62,310 nt of DNA from an uncultured Ruminococcus sp. (GTDB lineage: Bacteria; Bacillota; Clostridia; UBA1212), in contig CADAZX010000006.1 in the NCBI GenBank assembly GCA_902792515.1, positions 1 through 62,310 on the forward strand, read 5' to 3'. The notes below the pieces were generated by a model that searched no databases, was not told the DNA's origin, and saw only the letters and a list, made by a program, of their open reading frames with translations. Position numbers and translations under genes: made by a program. Shown piece by piece: positions 26,526 to 34,884 of the stretch (within the stretch, counting starts at the first letter, position 1; every line of letters starts with the position of its first letter).

Positions 26526-26920
26526 GCGCCGAACGACACCTTGTACGATCTCAGCTCGTTCAGTTCCATCTCGATTTCGGCCTCGATCGCCTTCACTTCC
26601 ATCGCGATGTCTTCGGCGGTCTCGTCCTCAGTTCTGAGAATACCCTGCTGCCTGAAGTTTCTGGCGCGGTTGTCCTGCTGCTCGCGCTGGTTCTGCCGCT
26701 GTCCGTCGTTCTTCCTGAATTCTCTGCGCTGGCCCTGGTTTTGTCCCTGTGCCTGCGTCTGGCGCTGATCCTGCGATCGGAAATTCCTGTTGTTCTTCTT
26801 TTTGAAGTTGTTTCCGCGGTAATTTCCGTTCTGCCTGCGCCCCGAATCCTGGTTGGCGCCGCCCTGTTCCGGGTGCCTCTGGTCTTCTCTGTCGTCCGTC
26901 CGGCTGCTGTCGTTGTCCAT
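26522..26920 (-). CDS. Gln/Arg/Asn-rich low-complexity protein
   Basis: 132 residues. Residues 1-~95 are almost entirely Gln, Arg, Asn, Asp and Gly (e.g. FKKKNNRNFRSQDQRQTQAQ), followed by a short helical, acidic C-terminus (EDIAMEVKAIEAEIEMELNE). No known domain. Its composition resembles the tail of RicT in the same gene cluster, and its stop overlaps the start of the aldo/keto reductase. RNA binding or condensate behaviour is a guess. Confidence 0.6.
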   Translation of the reverse strand: MDNDSSRTDDREDQRHPEQGGANQDSGRRQNGNYRGNNFKKKNNRNFRSQDQRQTQAQGQNQGQRREFRKNDGQRQNQREQQDNRARNFRQQGILRTEDETAEDIAMEVKAIEAEIEMELNELRSYKVSFGA

Positions 26921-26931
26921 TTGAACCTCCG

Positions 26932-27570
26932 TTAATCCGACTCACGTCTATCCTTCGCAAAATGTCTGCAAACAGGATAGTTTTTTCCGTCTTCGTCAGT
27001 AAATATTAAGTAATCTCCGTTGACGCGTTTCTTCATTATCCCCGCCGCAGTCAGCGTCTCGAACATGCTTCTGACGGCGTAAAGGCTGAATTCGTCGTAT
27101 TTCTCCTTCATGATCTCCGTGAGACAGTCCACGTAATACCGCTCTTCGCTTTCGAAAATCTCGATGTCCCCGCTTTCCAGCGACAGTGAGACGCATGACG
27201 CGGGAACCTCTCCGCTGACGAAATAAACCGGCTTAATGTACATCCCGAGTTTGTATTCCGCCGCCGGAACCGCCGACCTGCCGAACGCGCCGACCGCACC
27301 GTCCGATTCGGCCGCGCAGTTTTCCTCTCCGCCGTCAAAGCCCTCCAGCGCTCCTTCGCAGACCGTCACGTTCCCCGCGTCCACAACGGCGCACGTAATT
27401 CCGGACGAATCATCCTCATGTTTTCCGTCCACTCTCCGCGCGCACCGCCATACTGCGGTTTTCGCGTCCCACGGCGCAGGTTCCGCGACCGGCGACGAAT
27501 CGTCTCCGCTGAAGCCTTCCAAAAGCAGTCTTGCAAGTATTTCCTTTTTCTGAACCGAATAGAGTCTCAT
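26932..27570 (-). CDS. Hypothetical protein, 212 aa
   Basis: No family recognised. The first half is rich in Ala, Gly and Asp and may be partly disordered; the second (from ~105, KLGMYIKPVYFVSG) reads like a folded alpha/beta domain with a winged-helix-like end (LYAVRSMFETLTAAGIMKKR). No signal peptide. AAGG lies a few nt before the ATG. It is 11 nt upstream of the Gln/Arg-rich gene and 73 nt downstream of the kinase fusion, so the three are probably one transcript. Confidence 0.6.
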   Translation of the reverse strand: MRLYSVQKKEILARLLLEGFSGDDSSPVAEPAPWDAKTAVWRCARRVDGKHEDDSSGITCAVVDAGNVTVCEGALEGFDGGEENCAAESDGAVGAFGRSAVPAAEYKLGMYIKPVYFVSGEVPASCVSLSLESGDIEIFESEERYYVDCLTEIMKEKYDEFSLYAVRSMFETLTAAGIMKKRVNGDYLIFTDEDGKNYPVCRHFAKDRRESD

Positions 27571-27643
27571 AAGCGCCTTGCTTTCAGGAGATTACATACA
27601 AATTCAGTATACACCTTCCGCGCGCGTTTTTCAAGCATTTTCG

Positions 27644-29809
27644 CTACGCACAAGACCTGTCGCCGTACGCGAGCGCTCCCGCTATCCGGCAGTATTCGGA
27701 AACGATCTCTCTCGGCATCGTTCTGCAGTAGTACCCTCCCTCCGCGTTTTTCGTGTAGTGCCGCCTTCTGTCATAACCTATAAACCCGAGAAAACTGTTC
27801 TCGCATGCCTCTCCGGGAAAAGCGTCCTCAGCCCCCTCGTCGCACACCTTTTCCCACCCGGCAAGTTTCAGCCTCTTCAGCGAAATACCGTTGCTTCTCA
27901 TCAGCCAGGTAAAGTGCGAGATCTCCGCCTCCACGGAGTCCGCGTCCATCTCAACCGGAACAAGCACATAGTCGCAAAACCTCAGGAATCCGTTCCTCCG
28001 CTCCGAGCTCTCCCGCGTTGAGTCGCAGACCACCGTAACGTCAAACTCGCTGTACGCCCACGACATGAAATCCCTCATTTCACTGTCGTCCGGAACCGTT
28101 CCCGGCTCCTTTTTTCCGCTCCCGAAAAAGAGACTCCTGCCGAATTCGCACCTTTCCGTCTCGAAAAACGGCTCTTCACGCTCCTCCCTTACCGCATTCC
28201 GTTTCTCCAAGCCCGCCACGCTGTAAACGGCTCCTGGCTCTGAAACAGCCGTCTCATAAAAGACCCTTTCCGCGTCCCTCCTCCCTTCCGCCGGGGCACC
28301 CGAAACACCGGTGGTAATTCCGGCGTCAAATCCGGCGTCAACGGTTTTTTCTCCGGAACCGGCCTCCAGATAGTATCCGACACGCGGGTTCGTGCAGTCA
28401 CAAAGCTCGTAAACACACGTTCTGAAACCCATGTACGCGGAAGTCACGTATCCGAGTTCGGCCGCGAACGCCACGTTTCCGGGCACGTACAAAATGAGCT
28501 TTCTGTAGCCTTTTTCCATGTGCGGAAACAGTATTTCGGACTGTGCCGGAGACGCGTCAACCGGCTTCTCAGGATGTTTATCCGGCTTAGTTTCCGGGCT
28601 TGACTCCGGCTGCGTTATAAAAGGATTTCCTGCTTGAGCCTCCGGCTGAGTTTCGTGGACGGGTTCCCCGCCGGGTTCGTCTACCGTTTCCGGACTTTCT
28701 CCATTCACGTCACCACCGTTTACCGGAAGGCTTTCGCCGCCAATGCTGAATGTGATTCTGGCCGCCGTCACGTTCATGTTTTCCACCGATACGGTACCGC
28801 CCGGAATTCTTTCCGGGATTCCATCCTGCGAGCCGTTGTCAGTCTTAAAAGCAGCGCCTTCAGCCGGAACGGCTCCCGATTCATGCGCGTCATTCTCCCG
28901 CGGGTCCGTTTCATTCAGAGTCTCCTCCTGAACCGCTGAACGCAGTTCGTTCGCCAGTTCCTCAATTCCTCCGAAACGTCTTCCCACGGCAGAATCTGTA
29001 CACACCCCCGCAAACTGTCCGACCGCCCCTCCGATCTCCGATACAGCCTCCGGACCTGTCTTCCCGGTAATCAGAAACGTCAGAATCATACCGAGCGAAT
29101 AAAAATCCGACCTGCAGCAAGGCATCCCGCGCGATATCTCCGGCGCGGAAAAGCCCTCGGAAACAAGCCTCACGGTTTTTGCGCTGCCTGTTTTCGGAGC
29201 GTTTCCGCCCCTCGGCTCCGGCCCCGCGGACTCGAAATCGATCAGGAAAACATCCTCCCCGTCGTAAACGATATTCTCCGGCTTGAGGTCCCCGTGGTAC
29301 ATCCCCGTTGCCTCGTAAAAGTCCTTGAGTTTCCTCGCCACGGCAAGGACGATTTCCGCCGCTTTCTCTCTCGCGCACGGTCCGTTCCGCTCCGCGAAAA
29401 CATCAAGCGTCTCACCGTCGATCCATTTTCTCGCCATCACCAGGCGTCCGCCTTCGGTTCGCGACTCGAGATACACTCCTTTGTACGCGTTTTTCCAGAG
29501 TTCGCATTCGATTCGCCCTTCCGGCGCGTCCTTCGGCCAGATTTTGATCAGCACTTTCGCGCCGTTGCTCTTCTTTCTGGCCCTGACGGTCACCGGATAA
29601 GTAACCGCGCCAACACCGGAACCCGCTTCCGAACGCGCTCCCGCGGTTTTTACATGAATTCCGCCTTTCGCGTCACCTCCGCCGGCTGCTTCCGCAGTTT
29701 CCGCGCCGCCGGCTTCATCAGCGGCAAAAAATCCGCCGCCTGCCGCCCGCAGTCCGTCTCCTGCCGTTACCTCCGTTCCCGCGTATCTTCCGTTGAAATA
29801 AAACTCCAT
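27644..29809 (-). CDS. Protein kinase domain fused to a degenerate MinD/CpaE-like domain
   Basis: 721 residues, no membrane segment. Residues ~70-310 form an eukaryotic-like kinase: Lys89 in KVLIKIW, HGDLKPENIVY (Asp174, Asn179; HRD is HGD), Asp191 in DFE instead of DFG, and FSAPEISRGMPCCRSDFYSLG. A disordered Glu/Pro/Gly region (~320-430) is followed by ~290 residues that resemble SIMIBI NTPases of the CpaE/TadZ type (LILYVPGNVAFAAELGYVTSA, later FDVTVVCDSTRESS and YVLVPVEMD), but the P-loop lacks its GKT. Phosphorylation-dependent localisation or signalling is plausible; targets unknown. GGAGGGG precedes the ATG. Head of the 29.8-21.7 kb minus-strand gene run. Confidence 0.75.
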   Translation of the reverse strand: MEFYFNGRYAGTEVTAGDGLRAAGGGFFAADEAGGAETAEAAGGGDAKGGIHVKTAGARSEAGSGVGAVTYPVTVRARKKSNGAKVLIKIWPKDAPEGRIECELWKNAYKGVYLESRTEGGRLVMARKWIDGETLDVFAERNGPCAREKAAEIVLAVARKLKDFYEATGMYHGDLKPENIVYDGEDVFLIDFESAGPEPRGGNAPKTGSAKTVRLVSEGFSAPEISRGMPCCRSDFYSLGMILTFLITGKTGPEAVSEIGGAVGQFAGVCTDSAVGRRFGGIEELANELRSAVQEETLNETDPRENDAHESGAVPAEGAAFKTDNGSQDGIPERIPGGTVSVENMNVTAARITFSIGGESLPVNGGDVNGESPETVDEPGGEPVHETQPEAQAGNPFITQPESSPETKPDKHPEKPVDASPAQSEILFPHMEKGYRKLILYVPGNVAFAAELGYVTSAYMGFRTCVYELCDCTNPRVGYYLEAGSGEKTVDAGFDAGITTGVSGAPAEGRRDAERVFYETAVSEPGAVYSVAGLEKRNAVREEREEPFFETERCEFGRSLFFGSGKKEPGTVPDDSEMRDFMSWAYSEFDVTVVCDSTRESSERRNGFLRFCDYVLVPVEMDADSVEAEISHFTWLMRSNGISLKRLKLAGWEKVCDEGAEDAFPGEACENSFLGFIGYDRRRHYTKNAEGGYYCRTMPREIVSEYCRIAGALAYGDRSCA

Positions 29810-30177
29810 CTGCCCCTCCTCGCGAACCCGCTCCCCCTAAAGACGGCTCCGCTTCCTCGATTGTTGCCCGTTTGTGCCCCGGCAAGGCGAATGCTACCGC
29901 AAAACTCAAGGCGTTTGCAAGCGTTTTTTTATTTTCCAAAACCGCCGGTATTTCCCGAAAAAAAGGCAAAAACCGGAAAATGTCCGGTGCCTTCTGTAAC
30001 TTATTTGGCAGCGCTCCGGCGACGTCCGCGGAATTGCCGAAAACCTGCGAAAAATTTTTTCGCGGAGGTCTTCGAACACGCGCCGAAGGCGGCGGTTTTC
30101 AAGGTTCGTTCAAGGTTTTTTCAAGGTTTCCGGCGAGAGGATTCCCGTGACCCGCCGGTCTTGCGGAAAGCGAAAAA
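29810..30177. other. Intergenic region with CAAGGTT repeats, no gene seen
   Basis: Separates the divergent kinase fusion and tcdA genes. It contains an ACCGG/CCGGT hairpin (29971-29987) and three CAAGGTT repeats (30101-30130). No open frame with a ribosome binding site. Confidence 0.5.
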
Positions 30178-30190
30178 TTGCAATCCGAGA

Positions 30191-30219
30191 TTGATTTCGG
30201 CGGCGAGTCGTGATATCAT
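30191..30219 (+). promoter_or_regulatory. Promoter of the tcdA operon
   Basis: -35 TTGATT (30191-30196) and -10 TATCAT (30214-30219) with 17-nt spacer; GGGAGGATC precedes the ATG at 30251. Confidence 0.8.
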
Positions 30220-30250
30220 TTTGTTTTGAAAGAACCGTAGGGAGGATCAG

Positions 30251-30961
30251 ATGGATTTTCCGGTCGAGGCAAGAGACGAATTATTCGCGCGCGAGGAGCT
30301 GCTTATTGGCAAAAAGGGGCTCGACGTTCTCGCGGGCTCGTGCGTTGCAGTTTTCGGGCTTGGCGGCGTCGGCGGGAACTGTGCCGAGGCGCTCGCGAGG
30401 GCAGGAGTGGGCCGTCTGATTCTTGTCGACAACGACAGTTTCTGCCTTTCGAATATGAACCGGCAGCTTTTCGCGACCGCCGACACGATCGGTATGCGCA
30501 AAACGGCAGCGGCGGCGGAACGTATCGCGAAGGTGAACCCTTTTTGCGAGGTTACCGCGCTCGATATTTTTTTCGGCGAGGATACGGCTGACCTGGTTGA
30601 CTGGGACTCAGTCGATTTTATTTGCGACGCCGTCGACACAGTGAGCGCGAAGGTTCTTCTGGCCGTTAAAGCGCAGGAAAAAGGCATAGGTATAATAAGT
30701 TCCATGGGCACGGGCAACAAGTTCGAGCCGTCCGCTTTCCGAGTGGAAGACGTATACAGGACGTCCTACTGCCCTCTCGCGCGCGTTATGCGCAAGCTGC
30801 TCAAGGAGCGCGGCGTCAAAAAGCTGAACGTTGTCTATTCGCAGGAGGAGCCCGTGAAAACCGGCAGCAGGACCCCGGGAAGCATCTCGTTCGTGCCTCC
30901 CGTGTCCGGTTTGATTATGGCCGGCTTCGCGGTCAATTCGATTTTAAAAGCACACGCGTAA
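30251..30961 (+). CDS. tcdA: tRNA threonylcarbamoyladenosine dehydratase (TcdA, ThiF/E1-like)
   Basis: ATP-dependent enzyme that cyclises t6A37 of tRNA to ct6A. 236 residues. ELLIGKKGLDVLAGSCVAVF, then GLGGVGGNCAEALARAGVG (ATP-binding Rossmann loop), DNDSFCLSNMNRQL, the CDAVDTVSAK segment and PVSGLIMAGFAV. First gene of a plus-strand operon with the MutS-like gene (72-nt gap). Confidence 0.92.
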   Translation: MDFPVEARDELFAREELLIGKKGLDVLAGSCVAVFGLGGVGGNCAEALARAGVGRLILVDNDSFCLSNMNRQLFATADTIGMRKTAAAAERIAKVNPFCEVTALDIFFGEDTADLVDWDSVDFICDAVDTVSAKVLLAVKAQEKGIGIISSMGTGNKFEPSAFRVEDVYRTSYCPLARVMRKLLKERGVKKLNVVYSQEEPVKTGSRTPGSISFVPPVSGLIMAGFAVNSILKAHA

Positions 30962-31033
30962 GAAGCGCGAAAGCATATTCACAAAAAATCCGCCACGCGC
31001 GGGAACGACCCCTATTTAAGAAGGAGCAAACGT

Positions 31034-32794
31034 ATGAACCCGATTTACCAGAAACACCATTTCAGCCTTATGTGGCCAGACTATGAAGCAGGACGCGCGC
31101 ACGAACAGGCTATGAAAACCGATGAGGGCCGTCTGTTCAACCAGGACATCATGGAACGCGACGTAAACGCGAATATGATTCTCGAGGGCATGGAGGTCAG
31201 AAACGAGGGCCGCGATTACATTATCAACAGGATCAGCGACATGGTGACCGACGAGAAGACCATTTTCTACCGCCAGTCGATTTTAAAAGATTTTCTGAAG
31301 TATCCGGAGATCGAAATAATGGCTAACGCCGACCTGCTGCCGCTCACGATGCAGCTGGGCCGCATGGAAAAAACGAACCTCGCTCACGACGACGACGTCC
31401 GCAAGACGGTCTGGCGCATGGAGCTTCTTAAAGTATACGTACAGTGCGTTACCGTTCTGGAGCGTATTTTCTGCACATCTTCGCGCACGTTTGACTCCGA
31501 GGGACTTCTCAAGCTGCGCGAGCTTATCAGCGGGATCACCGCCGACCCGGCATACCACGAACTCGTCCGTCTTCTTCCTGTCCTGAGCGACGATATAAGA
31601 AGCATTCAAAGCGTTACGCTTGGCGTCAACCTCGACAACGAGCTGCACCCGGTCGAGTCCGTTCTCCTCTCGGTCAGCGAAAAGCCCATCAAGCGCAAGG
31701 GCCTTCTGTCCAACCTTTTCGGCACGAAAACGAACGAGGACAGGTACTACGGCATCGGCACGTTTTACACGATTCTTAAGGACAACAGCGCGGGAACGCT
31801 TGACGCCGCGATCATGCGCGATCTCAGTTCCGTTATGCGCGACACTTTCCGCCACCTCGCGGAGTCTCTCTCACGCTTCGAGCGCGTCGAGTCCGCGTTC
31901 CTTTTCGAGCTTATGCCCGAGATCTCGTTCTATATCGGCGGCAGTCACCTTGTTAAAAAGCTGAGAAACGCGGGGCTTCCGATGTGCTTCCCGAAGCCGC
32001 TTCCCATGGACGACCGCAGGTTTGACGTGCGCGACATTTACGACGTAAGCTTCGCGATCAGAGTCATGTCCGACACCGGCATAAACAAGCTCGACAACGT
32101 CGTCGTCACCAACGACTTAAAAATGGGCGACAAGGAGGGCCGCATAGGTGTTGTCACAGGCGCGAACCAGGGCGGTAAAACCACAATAACGCGCGCGCTC
32201 GGACTTGCCCAGATGATGTTCCAGGCGGGACTTCCCGTGGCGGGCTCCGAAGGCGAGATCAGTCCGTGCGACAACATTTTCACCCACTTCCCCGAACTCG
32301 AAAAGAACTCGGTCAGCGAAGGCCGTCTCGGCGAGGAGTGCGTGAGGCTTGAGCAGATCCTGCCCAAGCTCACAAAGTACAGTATGATTCTCATGAACGA
32401 GTCTCTTTCAAGTACGTCCCACCAGGAGTGCCTGTTCATCGCGACCGAGATCATGCGCTACCTGCGTAAAATCGGCGCGCGCGCGCTTTTCGCGACTCAC
32501 ATCCACGAGCTTGCCGAAAACATTCCCGAGCTCAATAAAGAAGAGGGCCTGTCGGATATGATGAGCCTTGTCGCGGGCGTCGACGAGTCGCACGAGCTCG
32601 AGGTAATGACCGAGCAGGGAATCAAAAAGCTGAAATCCGGAAGCAAGCGCACCTACAAGATCACGCCCATGCCTCCTCAGGGAAGAAGCTTCGCGCTTGA
32701 TATCGCGCGCACGTACGGAATAAGCTTCGAGCAGCTGCTTCAGTCACACGAGGAACAGACCGGCTCCAAAGAACAGACCTCCGCAGGCGAATAA
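31034..32794 (+). CDS. MutS-family ATPase (MutS-like, no mismatch-recognition domain)
   Basis: 586 residues, with the core and ATPase domains of MutS but without the N-terminal mismatch-binding and connector domains. P-loop TGANQGGKTT near residues 375-384; the Walker B region reads MILMNESLSSTS, with Asn where canonical MutS has Asp, followed by Glu; FATHIHELAE is the signature-like segment and a HTH-like C-terminus follows. AGAAGGAG lies 8 nt before the ATG. Function is unlikely to be canonical mismatch repair; recombination or another DNA-structure role is possible. Confidence 0.85.
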   Translation: MNPIYQKHHFSLMWPDYEAGRAHEQAMKTDEGRLFNQDIMERDVNANMILEGMEVRNEGRDYIINRISDMVTDEKTIFYRQSILKDFLKYPEIEIMANADLLPLTMQLGRMEKTNLAHDDDVRKTVWRMELLKVYVQCVTVLERIFCTSSRTFDSEGLLKLRELISGITADPAYHELVRLLPVLSDDIRSIQSVTLGVNLDNELHPVESVLLSVSEKPIKRKGLLSNLFGTKTNEDRYYGIGTFYTILKDNSAGTLDAAIMRDLSSVMRDTFRHLAESLSRFERVESAFLFELMPEISFYIGGSHLVKKLRNAGLPMCFPKPLPMDDRRFDVRDIYDVSFAIRVMSDTGINKLDNVVVTNDLKMGDKEGRIGVVTGANQGGKTTITRALGLAQMMFQAGLPVAGSEGEISPCDNIFTHFPELEKNSVSEGRLGEECVRLEQILPKLTKYSMILMNESLSSTSHQECLFIATEIMRYLRKIGARALFATHIHELAENIPELNKEEGLSDMMSLVAGVDESHELEVMTEQGIKKLKSGSKRTYKITPMPPQGRSFALDIARTYGISFEQLLQSHEEQTGSKEQTSAGE

Positions 32795-32805
32795 ATTGTA
32801 TTTTC

Positions 32806-32846
32806 GGCGGCCGCTCCGCATCTTTGTCCGGGAACGTGCGGCCGCC
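32806..32846 (+). other. Hairpin between the MutS-like gene and apgM
   Basis: GGCGGCCGC/GCGGCCGCC with a ~23-nt loop, followed by TGATATTTTC. Possibly a leaky terminator or processing site inside the operon. Confidence 0.4.
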
Positions 32847-32877
32847 TGATATTTTCTCTAAACAAAGGCAAAAACAG

Positions 32878-34107
32878 ATGAAGTACGTAGTTATTTTGGG
32901 AGACGGAATGGCGGACTACCCCGTTCCGGAACTCGGCGGCGCAACACCGCTTATGAAGGCGTTCAAGCCAAACATCGACAGAATGTGTGAATTCGGCGAA
33001 CTCGGCCTTGTGAAAACCGTTCCCGACCACCTCAACCCGCCGGGGAGCGACATCGCAAACATGTCTGTTCTCGGCTACGACCCGGATACTTTCTACTCGG
33101 GGCGTTCTCCCCTCGAAGCTGTCAGCATGGGCATCAAATTAAAGGACGAGGATCTCGCGGTCCGCTGCAACCTCGTCTGCCTCTCGGAAGACGAACCGTA
33201 CGAGCAAAAGACCATGGTCGATTACAGTTCCGACGAAATAACAAGCGAAGAATCGAGAATTCTAATCGAATATATTAACGAAAAACTCGGTTCTGAGGGG
33301 TTTAGATTCTTCCCCGGGGTCAGCTACCGCCATTGCATAGTTATGAAGGCGCCGTCCGCCGTCAAGCTCCTGTGCACGCCCCCTCATGACATTACCGGGC
33401 GCAAAATAACCGGGTATCTCCCGAAGGGATACATGAACGCCGAACTCATCGGCTTTATGAAAAAGAGCTTTGAACTGCTGACCGCTCACCCGGTAAACAA
33501 GGCGCGTGTCGCGCGCGGTCTTAAACCCGCAAACTCGATCTGGCCGTGGGGCGAGGGAAGGCGTCCGTCGCTTTCCGGTTTCCGTGAGAAATACGGTCTT
33601 GGCGGCGCCGTCGTTTCGGCGGTCGACCTGGTTCGCGGGCTCGGGATATGCGCCGGAATGAAGAGCATTGAAGTGGAAGGCGCGACCGGAACATATAAAA
33701 CGAATTTTGAGGGCAAGGCATCGGCCGCGGTCGATTACCTGCTCGGCGGCGGCGACTTCGTGTACATTCACATGGAAGGGCCCGACGAGTGCGGACACCG
33801 CCACGAGATCCCCGAAAAAATACTCTCTATCGAATACATTGACGCGCGCGTGGTAGGCCCTGTTGAAAAGGCTCTGCGTGAGGCCGGCGAGGATTTCAGA
33901 ATGCTCATTCTTCCCGACCACCCCACTCCGCTCGTTCTCAGAACGCACACGCACGACGCGGTTCCGTATATTATTTACGACAGCAGACAGAAGTTTATGA
34001 TGAATCCCGGCGCAAAATACGACGAAAACTACGCGCGCCTGACAGGCGTTTACGTGTCTCCGGGCCATACGCTTATGGAGCGTTTCATCGACGGCGGAAA
34101 GGTCTGA
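32878..34107 (+). CDS. apgM: Cofactor-independent phosphoglycerate mutase, archaeal-type (ApgM)
   Basis: Alkaline-phosphatase superfamily mutase interconverting 3- and 2-phosphoglycerate. 409 residues. MKYVVILGDGMADYPVPELG holds the first metal Asp; PPGSDIANMSVLGYDP carries the catalytic Ser-like segment; HMEGPDECGHRHE, and LPDHPTPLVLRTHTHDAVP provide further metal ligands. Start 32878 chosen because AAAGGC lies 10 nt upstream and it aligns with the family N-terminus. Some bacterial members are annotated as homoserine-kinase-like; the fold is the same. Confidence 0.9.
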   Translation: MKYVVILGDGMADYPVPELGGATPLMKAFKPNIDRMCEFGELGLVKTVPDHLNPPGSDIANMSVLGYDPDTFYSGRSPLEAVSMGIKLKDEDLAVRCNLVCLSEDEPYEQKTMVDYSSDEITSEESRILIEYINEKLGSEGFRFFPGVSYRHCIVMKAPSAVKLLCTPPHDITGRKITGYLPKGYMNAELIGFMKKSFELLTAHPVNKARVARGLKPANSIWPWGEGRRPSLSGFREKYGLGGAVVSAVDLVRGLGICAGMKSIEVEGATGTYKTNFEGKASAAVDYLLGGGDFVYIHMEGPDECGHRHEIPEKILSIEYIDARVVGPVEKALREAGEDFRMLILPDHPTPLVLRTHTHDAVPYIIYDSRQKFMMNPGAKYDENYARLTGVYVSPGHTLMERFIDGGKV

Positions 34108-34136
34108 CGCCGCCTGCTCAATCCACCTCTAAACTA

Positions 34137-34174
34137 AGAAATCCGCCCTTCCGCGAGCGGATTTCTCTTTTTTT
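34137..34174 (+). terminator. Terminator after apgM
   Basis: AGAAATCCGC/GCGGATTTCT stem followed by C and seven T. Confidence 0.9.
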
Positions 34175-34757
34175 ATTTTCTTTTCAGCCTGTAGGCGGGA
34201 ATTTTCCGGAGCTTTTCGACGGCGTCCGGTTTTGTGAACCCTTCCCTGTCCGCGAAGAATATTTCGGTCGCGCTCCCGTGCTTAAAATAGAAAAGAAGCG
34301 AATGCTTGAGTTCTCTTGTTTTGGCAAGGTGGTCGAGCTTTAGAGAAGAGCTGAGGCGTTCGCCGTTTTCGACCTCGATCCTGTCCCTGTAAAAATACGC
34401 GCGGACCGTTCTGTCCTCAACGCATGCTTTTGAGGCTTCTTTTCGCACGTTGACAAGCGTTGAGACTACTCCCAGAACGCCGGCAGCCGCCACGACGGCG
34501 CCAACAACTATTTCGACAGCGGCAGGTTTCAGAACGTACTGCCCGCGCGAAACGAGCGTTACAAGGGGCTTGTACAACAAAAACAGTATGCCGCCCGCAA
34601 TCAGGAGGATGTGGCACAAAAGCGCGCCTCTGTAAACGCGGGCGTATATCTCGCGCATTATTTCCTGCCTGTTTACCGTCGTGTTTTCGGCGACAGGCTC
34701 CTCGCGTGGCTCCGTCCCGCCGGTTTTTCCGTTCATGTCATGTTGTATTTCTTCCAT
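34173..34757 (-). CDS. Membrane protein with YcxB-like C-terminal domain
   Basis: 194 residues. Disordered N-terminus, two membrane helices (~43-62, LLCHILLIAGGILFLLY; ~78-102, VEIVVGAVVAAAGVLGVV), then a cytoplasmic beta-rich domain (YFYRDRIEVENGERLSSS...LLFYFKHGSATEIFFADREGF) of the type found in YcxB-like proteins. Function of the family is unknown. AAGGAAACC precedes the ATG. Confidence 0.7.
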   Translation of the reverse strand: MEEIQHDMNGKTGGTEPREEPVAENTTVNRQEIMREIYARVYRGALLCHILLIAGGILFLLYKPLVTLVSRGQYVLKPAAVEIVVGAVVAAAGVLGVVSTLVNVRKEASKACVEDRTVRAYFYRDRIEVENGERLSSSLKLDHLAKTRELKHSLLFYFKHGSATEIFFADREGFTKPDAVEKLRKIPAYRLKRK

Positions 34758-34774
34758 AGCGGTTTCCTTGCGTT

Positions 34775-34880
34775 TTTCGTGTTTTTCCGTTATTTTCCGC
34801 CGTTTTCCGGCATTTTCCGTTATTTCCCCGGCGTTCCCGGCTTTCCCAGGCTTTCCCAGGCTTTTCCGGTTTATTTCCTT
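34775..34880. repeat. Micro-repeat tract, unit like GTTTTCCGG
   Basis: TTTTCCG units alternate with GTTATTTTCCG, GGCATTTTCC and a tandem CAGGCTTTCC. On the minus strand the unit reads CGGAAAAC and resembles a Shine-Dalgarno sequence. The same theme occurs at 41733-41853 and inside the nadE fusion at 37545-37625. Confidence 0.7.
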
Positions 34881-34884
34881 CCGC

